Shown here: positions 59,027 to 64,000 of the stretch, one piece after another | Numbering within the stretch: position 1 is the stretch's first letter | How the letters are laid out: each line of letters begins with the position of its first letter | Source of the DNA: JANRKF01 sp964518725 | Lineage (GTDB): Bacteria > Pseudomonadota > Alphaproteobacteria > Rickettsiales > SXRF01 | Length of the DNA stretch: 64,000 bases | Reading direction: 5' to 3' | Assembly: GCA_964518725.1 (NCBI GenBank) | Contig: CAZFKP010000013.1 | Span: 11,279 to 75,278 of the forward strand | The notes under the pieces: model-generated | What the model saw: only the letters and a program-made list of their open reading frames with translations | Database searches by the model: none | Told to the model about the DNA's origin: nothing | Made by a program: the position numbers and the translations under genes

Positions 59027-60808
59027 CTATCTAAATAGCTCTGTCAGCTGCTCCGTCATGGTTTCGCCCAGCTTGTCGATATCGGAAATGGTGACGGCGC
59101 GTTTATAGTAGCGCGTGACGTCATGGCCGATGCCGATGGCGAGCAGTTCGATCGGCAGCTTGTTCTCTACCAGCGCAATCACCTCGCGCAGATGCTGGTC
59201 GAGGTAGTTACTGTTGTTGGTGGATAAGGTGGAATCATCCACCGGCGCACCGTCGGAAATCACCATCAGAATGCGGCGCTGCTCCGGCCTCGCCAGCAGC
59301 CGGTCGCACGCCCACAAGATCGCCTCGCCATCAATATTTTCTTTCAGGATGCCGTCTTTCAGCATTAGCCCAAGCTGCTTGGCCGCCTTGCGGTAATGCA
59401 TGTCGGCCGATTTATAAACGATGTGCCGCAGGTCGTTGAGTCGTCCGGGGCGCGGGGGTTTGCCGTTCTTCACCCATTGCTTGTAGGAGGCGCCGCCCTT
59501 CCACTCGCGGGTGGTGAAGCCGAGGATTTCGACTTTCACGCCGCAACGCTCCAGCGTGCGGCTGATGATGTCGGCAGAAATGGCGGCGATGGTGATGGGG
59601 CGGCCGCGCATCGAGCCGGAATTGTCGATTAGCAGGCTCACCACCGTATCGCGGAAATCGGTTTCCTGCTCACGCTTGTAGATGGTTTCAATAGTTGGGT
59701 TGGTGATGAGCGAGGCAAGTTTTTTGCTGTCCAATATTCCGTCATATTCGTCGTAGAGCCAGCGGCGCGCCTGCTTGGCCATGAGCAGCCGTTGCAGCTT
59801 ACTGGCGAGGCGTGCGGTGATGGTGGAAAGCTGGGTGAGTTTCTGGTCGAGCTGGTCGCGCAAATAGGCCAGTTCAGTCGGCGTCGCCAGATGGCTCGCG
59901 CTCACCACCTCATCGTACTGCGTAGTATAGGCATGGTACGGCACGGCGCGCGCGCTATCCTGCACATGGTTGTACGGGTAGGGCGATGTCTCGCCGCTTA
60001 CTTCCTTTCCTTGCTGTGGCGCAGCTTCTGGCGGGGTGCCGCCGTGCTGTTTCATAAATACCGGCACGTCTTCATTACCATCGTCGCCGCCGGATTGCGG
60101 GTTCGCGGTTTCGCCCTCGGCCGGAATGTCTTGCGGCTGTTGCTGTTGCCCCGCATCCGCCTGGGCGGAAGGCTCGGAAGGGGCGGCGTCATCGCCGGAA
60201 CCTTGTATTTGGATAAAGGCATCAATCAGCGACAGCGCCTGTTTCCCATAGTCTTTCTGGGTGGCCACGTCGGCGCGCAGGTTGGCCAGTTGCGGCAGCA
60301 GGCTGGCATAATCCTGCTCCGATTTTTGCAGTAGCCCTTTCAGGAAGTCGGGGATTGCTTGCTGCATGATGTGGCGGCGGGCAAGCAATTCGAGCTTTGC
60401 ATTCTGCGTGGCGGCGCCACTGCCCAGCCCTTGCTGCATGGCATTGTGCAGGTAACGCGCGGTCAGATTATGCAGTACCCCGGCGCGTGATTCGCTGATG
60501 CGCGATTCCAACCGCACCTGCTCCAGCATATCGTAGAGCGCCGCATTGGCCGGAAGGTTCGGGCGCAGTGCCGTGTGGGTTTGTTTATTGTGGAAACGGA
60601 GTGCTGAGGCCTGTGCGTCCGCATGCCCGCGAATCTGGGCGAGATTTTCGGCCGACGGCAGGTCGGTGAGGGCGGGCAGGCTGATGGTGGCGGTTCGGGC
60701 ATTACCGCCAAACGCCACGGTTACATTTTTATTGCCCGCCAATGCGCGAGTGGCGGCGGTCATGCTGGTTTTCAGCTCGGCAAGCTGTTGTGGTGCGGCC
60801 TGTGTCAA
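59027..60808 (-). CDS. cobT: Cobaltochelatase subunit CobT
   Basis: CobT and CobS are the AAA+-like partners of CobN in the aerobic cobalt insertion into hydrogenobyrinic acid diamide. The 593-residue protein has LAELKTSMTAATRALAGNKN at the start, an acidic Gln/Pro/Glu-rich middle (about 240-310), and a C-terminal von Willebrand factor A domain with LIDNSGSMRGRPI (MIDAS DxSxS). I chose TTG at 60808, which overlaps the stop of the zinc-ribbon gene (TTGA) and has CGGAG upstream; ATG at 60763 is an alternative. Confidence 0.93.
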   Translation of the reverse strand: MTQAAPQQLAELKTSMTAATRALAGNKNVTVAFGGNARTATISLPALTDLPSAENLAQIRGHADAQASALRFHNKQTHTALRPNLPANAALYDMLEQVRLESRISESRAGVLHNLTARYLHNAMQQGLGSGAATQNAKLELLARRHIMQQAIPDFLKGLLQKSEQDYASLLPQLANLRADVATQKDYGKQALSLIDAFIQIQGSGDDAAPSEPSAQADAGQQQQPQDIPAEGETANPQSGGDDGNEDVPVFMKQHGGTPPEAAPQQGKEVSGETSPYPYNHVQDSARAVPYHAYTTQYDEVVSASHLATPTELAYLRDQLDQKLTQLSTITARLASKLQRLLMAKQARRWLYDEYDGILDSKKLASLITNPTIETIYKREQETDFRDTVVSLLIDNSGSMRGRPITIAAISADIISRTLERCGVKVEILGFTTREWKGGASYKQWVKNGKPPRPGRLNDLRHIVYKSADMHYRKAAKQLGLMLKDGILKENIDGEAILWACDRLLARPEQRRILMVISDGAPVDDSTLSTNNSNYLDQHLREVIALVENKLPIELLAIGIGHDVTRYYKRAVTISDIDKLGETMTEQLTELFR

Positions 60809-61086
60809 AAACGCTCCGGCATGGTTGGGGGTGGGGTGTCGTCGGGAAAACGCTCGTCCATCTTGGCAAGCAGGCGCTGGCCGACCATCGTCGACGCGTC
60901 GATGATCGCTTCGTTGCCGCACCCTTTGCACACATCAAATTTTGTGACCATGCGCCAGATGCTATAAGGAATGCCAAGCGGAAACAACAGGAACCAGCCG
61001 ACCATTTCCACCTTGGTGCTGCCGCGCTTTTTCTTGGCTGCTGCTCCGACATAATCGCATTTGGTGCAAATGTACCGTTTCGGCAT
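60805..61086 (-). CDS. Small zinc-ribbon membrane protein coupled to cobT
   Basis: The 93-residue product has two CxxC pairs (YICTKCDYVG near the start, VCKGCGNEA at about 52-60) around one hydrophobic segment (MVGWFLLFPLGIPYSIW). It may be a membrane-bound zinc ribbon. Its stop codon overlaps the probable cobT start, TTGA. No metal-specific motif identifies a partner; a link to cobalt insertion is only positional. Confidence 0.7.
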   Translation of the reverse strand: MPKRYICTKCDYVGAAAKKKRGSTKVEMVGWFLLFPLGIPYSIWRMVTKFDVCKGCGNEAIIDASTMVGQRLLAKMDERFPDDTPPPTMPERF

Positions 61087-61111
61087 AGCTGTTCTCTACA
61101 CTATTCGGGAA

Positions 61112-61858
61112 TCATTGATTGCCAGCGGCTGGCAATTGCCCTGATAATTTACGCACGATGTCGGATTCTGAAAGTTTTTGTATGACGTCTGATAATAATT
61201 CTGTGCTGTCAAATTCGCCCGCGACGATGGACAATACCCGCCCTAATTCAAAATAAAATCCGGCATCTCCGGTGAGGCGGTGCCAGAAATCCTGCCCGAT
61301 AAACACCGGGTAGTGATACTCACTTTCCAGGCGCTTATAATGGGCGTTTAATTCATGGCGTTCGCCATATAAAATGCCTATCACCATGTCGTCGATTGCA
61401 ATTCTAAGGTTGTTGGTGCGTGCCAGGTTTTTAATGCCTGAGAAATGGGTGTGGATCGTTTCGACGTCATCACTGTTGATGGTGTTGGGTCCCGCTTTAA
61501 GTTGGCAATAACGCTTCCTATCCTCCACCTGATCAATGAACTCGATATCGATACCCGGCGTGGTGCTGCCTAAAGATTTCAATACTTCGCTGGTGAATTT
61601 CTGGGAATTCTGTCCAAATGACGTACTGATCGAAGTGCCGAGAACTCTTGGATATACAAGCGCCTTTGCAATATTGACGGGTTCATTGTTCCCCGCCATA
61701 AAATTGGCAAGATAAGAAATGAGAAACGGATTGATATTAAATTCCAGAGGGTCAACAAGCTTCCGCGTATTCTCAATATGGTTGGCTGCAATGGTTTCCC
61801 TGAACCATTGTTTTGCTGCTTCGAGTATGGAAGCTTTATCGATTGGATTGGCTGGCAC
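61112..61858 (-). CDS. Type II restriction endonuclease, PmeII-like
   Basis: The 248-residue protein resembles the PmeII family: AAKQWFRETIAANHIENTRK, LEFNINPFLISYLANF, YPRVLGTSISTSFGQNSQKF, then the putative catalytic segment GIDIEFIDQVEDRKRYCQLK with the D...(Q/E)xK pattern of PD-(D/E)xK nucleases. It starts at GTG 61858, divergent from the cytosine methyltransferase. The recognition sequence cannot be read from it. Its composition is less GC-rich than cobT. Confidence 0.82.
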   Translation of the reverse strand: MPANPIDKASILEAAKQWFRETIAANHIENTRKLVDPLEFNINPFLISYLANFMAGNNEPVNIAKALVYPRVLGTSISTSFGQNSQKFTSEVLKSLGSTTPGIDIEFIDQVEDRKRYCQLKAGPNTINSDDVETIHTHFSGIKNLARTNNLRIAIDDMVIGILYGERHELNAHYKRLESEYHYPVFIGQDFWHRLTGDAGFYFELGRVLSIVAGEFDSTELLSDVIQKLSESDIVRKLSGQLPAAGNQ

Positions 61859-61861
61859 GTT

Positions 61862-61918
61862 ATTATACCATTTACTTGGGTAGCCGGTTATTGTACTCTC
61901 CGGGAGGCTATCCTACCC
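61862..61918. promoter_or_regulatory. Divergent control region of the restriction-modification pair
   Basis: The 83-base space between endonuclease and methyltransferase holds an extended -10 on the minus strand (TGGTATAAT, 61862-61870) only three bases before the endonuclease GTG. It also has an inverted repeat GGGTAG (61878-61883) / CTACCC (61913-61918) with the inner pair TAGCC/GGCTA. An operator for the methyltransferase HTH domain is an inference. Confidence 0.4.
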
Positions 61919-61941
61919 CCTTCTGAAAAGACAAGTATATT

Positions 61942-63240
61942 ATGGATCGTGTGTACACAGAAGCGCAAATCGCCGATATTTTATCCGTATCGAAGCGCAC
62001 TGTAAGAAGTTGGGAGGCCTCTGGGAAACTCACATCTACGCAGAGCCGGAATAATCAAAAATACTATCCTGAAAGCCAGCTTATTGCGCTGGATAAGCTG
62101 GGCATTTTATCCAATAGCGCTGTGCAAGCGCGGGAACTGCCTCTCAGACCCTACAAAATCGTAGAGTTATTTGCAGGGGCGGGTGGCTTGGCCTTGGGCA
62201 TGGAGAAGGCTGGTTTAACCAGTGTATTGCTGAATGAAATTGATAAATATGCCTGTGAAACGCTGCGTAAGAATCGCCCCCATTGGAACGTAATAGAGGG
62301 GGATATCAGGCAGTTGGATTTTAGGTTATTCAAAGATAAAATTGACGTAGTGACAGGTGGGTTCCCCTGTCAGGCGTTCAGTTACGCAGGAAAAAAATTA
62401 GGCCTGGAAGATGCACGGGGCACGTTGTTTTATGAGTTTGCCCGTGCGGTAAAGTACATAAGGCCACTCATTTGCGTGGGAGAGAATGTACGTGGTCTCT
62501 TGCAGCACGAGAAAGGCCGTACATTGCAAGGCATGATATCGGTATTGGATGAGATAGGGTATGACGTGCTGCCCCCGAGAGTGCTCAAAGCAATATTTCA
62601 CCGTGTTCCCCAGAAGCGCGAACGTCTGCTGATTGTCGGCATCAGGAAGGATGCCGATATTCGGTATGATTTTCCCGTGCCGCATAAAGAGCTTTTTGGC
62701 TTAAGGGATGCGTTGAAAGCGGGGAGTTTATATGATGAAGACGTACCGGAATCGGTGGGGATTTCCTATCCGGAAAGCAAGCGCGCCATTCTAGATGCGG
62801 TGCCTCCCGGGGGGTATTGGCGCGACTTGCCGATTGAGCTGCAGAAAAAATATATGAAAGGCAGCTTTCATTTGAGTGGCGGGAAGACCGGCATAGCGCG
62901 GAGGATGCACTGGGATGAGCCGTGCCTTACGCTTACCTGTAGCCCCGCGCAAATGCAGACTGAACGATGTCATCCTGAAGAAACGCGGCCATTTACTGTG
63001 CGGGAATATGCGCGTATCCAGACGTTCCCGGATGATTGGCGATTTGCCGGGTCAGTAGCCGAGCAATACAAGCAGATAGGCAATGCAGTACCGGTCAATC
63101 TGGCAGAGGAAGTAGGCCATAGTTTGGTCAAGGCGTTAAATGAATATTATGCACGGCAAACCAAACCCTGCGATGCCCGCCCTAAATTAGCGAGAAAAAG
63201 AAACGCTTCATTCTCTGGAAATATTGCTGCCAGCGCCTAA
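61942..63240 (+). CDS. DNA (cytosine-5-)-methyltransferase with N-terminal MerR-like HTH
   Basis: The 432-residue enzyme protects host DNA from its partner nuclease. The catalytic motifs are IVELFAGAGGLALGMEKAG (I, about 73-91), GGFPCQAFSYAG (IV, with catalytic Cys143), GENVRGLL (VI), QKRERLLIVGIR (VIII), then the target-recognition region and QIGNAVPVNLAEE (X). The first 55 residues form a MerR-like helix-turn-helix (TEAQIADILSVSKRTVRSWE, YYPESQLIALDKLG), which could autoregulate the pair. It ends 7 bases before the convergent cobS stop. Confidence 0.92.
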   Translation: MDRVYTEAQIADILSVSKRTVRSWEASGKLTSTQSRNNQKYYPESQLIALDKLGILSNSAVQARELPLRPYKIVELFAGAGGLALGMEKAGLTSVLLNEIDKYACETLRKNRPHWNVIEGDIRQLDFRLFKDKIDVVTGGFPCQAFSYAGKKLGLEDARGTLFYEFARAVKYIRPLICVGENVRGLLQHEKGRTLQGMISVLDEIGYDVLPPRVLKAIFHRVPQKRERLLIVGIRKDADIRYDFPVPHKELFGLRDALKAGSLYDEDVPESVGISYPESKRAILDAVPPGGYWRDLPIELQKKYMKGSFHLSGGKTGIARRMHWDEPCLTLTCSPAQMQTERCHPEETRPFTVREYARIQTFPDDWRFAGSVAEQYKQIGNAVPVNLAEEVGHSLVKALNEYYARQTKPCDARPKLARKRNASFSGNIAASA

Positions 63241-63246
63241 CCAGCT

Positions 63247-64000
63247 CTACCGCGCAAGTGCGTGGTTAAAAATACGCTGATAATATTCGGCAATGATCGG
63301 TTTCTCGTTATCGTCGCATTTATTGAAGAAGGTGACGATGAACGCCGTGTGGAGATCGCCGAAAATCGCGGCATTTTCCGCCCAGTTGATAACCGTGCGC
63401 GGGGACATGACGGTGGTGATATCGCCGTTGGTGAAGCCGTGGCGGGTGAGGGCGGCCATCTCGATCATCTGCCGCAGCGCTTCTTTGTTTTTGCCGCTGG
63501 CGAGTTCCGGCACTTTGGCGCGCACGACTTTCAATTCATTCTCCGGCGCAAGGTAGCCAAGGCTTGCCACAATATTCCAGCGATCCATCTGCCCCTGGTT
63601 GATAGGCTGGGTGCCGTGATAAATGCCCGCCGAGTCGCCAAGTCCGACGGTGTTGGAGGTGGCGAGCAGGCGGAAGTAGGGATGCGGCGAAATCACGCGG
63701 TTCTGGTCGAGCAGGGTGAACTTTCCACCTGCTTCCAGCACGCGCTGGATCACGAACATCACGTCTGGCCGTCCGGCGTCGTATTCATCGAATACCAATG
63801 CCACCGGCCGTGACAGAGCCCACGGCAGGATGCCCTCGCGAAATTCGGTGATTTGCTTGCCGTCCTTCAGCGCAATCACGTCACGTCCCACGAGGTCGGT
63901 GCGGCTGATATGGCTGTCGAGGTTGATGCGGATGCATGGCCAATTGGCGAAGTGCTGGCCCAGTGGCTGCATGAGCTCGGCGAGATTCTCTATTTCAGCG
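63247..64000 (-). CDS. cobS: Cobaltochelatase subunit CobS (5' end beyond window)
   Basis: CobS is the AAA+ ATPase of the aerobic cobaltochelatase. About 250 C-terminal residues are visible. They include INLDSHISRTDLVGRDVI, the Walker B region ALVFDEYDAGRPDVMFVIQR, the sensor/arginine region LLATSNTVGLGDSAGIYHG and the C-terminal MSPRTVINWAENAA. The frame stays open to the window edge, so the N-terminus with Walker A is outside. It reads towards cobT but is separated from it by the restriction-modification pair and zinc-ribbon gene. Confidence 0.95.
   Translation of the reverse strand, partial: AEIENLAELMQPLGQHFANWPCIRINLDSHISRTDLVGRDVIALKDGKQITEFREGILPWALSRPVALVFDEYDAGRPDVMFVIQRVLEAGGKFTLLDQNRVISPHPYFRLLATSNTVGLGDSAGIYHGTQPINQGQMDRWNIVASLGYLAPENELKVVRAKVPELASGKNKEALRQMIEMAALTRHGFTNGDITTVMSPRTVINWAENAAIFGDLHTAFIVTFFNKCDDNEKPIIAEYYQRIFNHALAR

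Noticed and set aside
60809..61111. Possible cobalamin riboswitch near cobT
   Set aside because: No B12-box-like sequence is present and the stretch is occupied by the zinc-ribbon gene.
1..64000. CRISPR arrays, prophage or insertion sequences with transposase
   Set aside because: No regularly spaced direct repeats, phage structural genes or transposase frames were seen; only small palindromic repeats are present.

Overview
The window is a compact bacterial chromosome segment of mostly 50-60% GC (by eye), almost certainly from an alphaproteobacterium. The lineage call rests on ATP12 (the F1-ATPase chaperone of mitochondria and alphaproteobacteria), a PAS_5 protein, an LdtR-type MarR regulator, an iscR-iscS pair, the CobS/CobT cobaltochelatase with rpmB beside it, paired PccA/PccB and UbiG. 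ValS is of the archaeal-like type that I associate with Rickettsia. Even so, the segment carries genes for pyrimidine, leucine, aspartate-family and cysteine synthesis and for cobaltochelatase, so it looks like a biosynthetically competent organism. The species cannot be named from this sequence.

Layout. 1-2.0 kb: end of a ribosomal operon (rpsK, rpoA, rplQ) closed by a terminator. 2.0-8.7 kb: crcB, an RluC/D-type pseudouridine synthase, ATP12, pccB, a small membrane protein, pccA and lipB. 8.8-11.2 kb: tRNA-Leu(GAG), a 590-base gap holding a large palindromic repeat, an HNH endonuclease and a TetR regulator. 11.3-24.9 kb: rimO, two overlapping polytopic glycosyltransferase-like genes, aspS, a nitrilase, marC, ubiG, a TPR-GNAT fusion, lysC, three unknown genes and a nitronate-monooxygenase-like gene. 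25-29.5 kb: pyrB, a third membrane glycosyltransferase, pyrC and pyrF, ending in a double-hairpin repeat. 29.5-36.9 kb: an alpha/beta hydrolase, cysE-iscR-iscS, small unknown genes, a PAS_5 protein and valS, which carries an in-frame palindromic insert. 37-50.7 kb: asd, leuB, a CDF transporter, leuD-X-leuC, rplS, trmD, rimM and rpsP, with an opposite-strand gene set inside the last cluster, then an acyltransferase, a pair of glycine-rich membrane proteins and ffh. 50.8-58.6 kb: a possible kinase-fold protein, a 2Fe-2S ferredoxin, yggT, an LCMT-like methyltransferase, a TonB receptor-YfiR-histidine kinase trio and ldtR. 58.6-64 kb: rpmB, then cobT and cobS separated by a zinc-ribbon gene and a divergent type II restriction-modification pair. 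cobS runs off the right edge.

The most interesting observations are: (1) a 41-base element, 37/41 identical with a covarying stem, in front of both rpoA and rplS, which looks like an undescribed ribosomal-protein leader; (2) a palindromic repeat inserted in frame in valS; (3) a restriction-modification module between cobS and cobT; (4) a neighbouring pair of proteins sharing a glycine-rich transmembrane module and proline-rich tails; (5) a mini-ORF with a strong ribosome-binding site, followed by hairpins, in the gap beside tRNA-Leu. Many lineage-specific unknown genes sit inside or beside housekeeping operons, often sharing stop-codon bases with a convergent neighbour.
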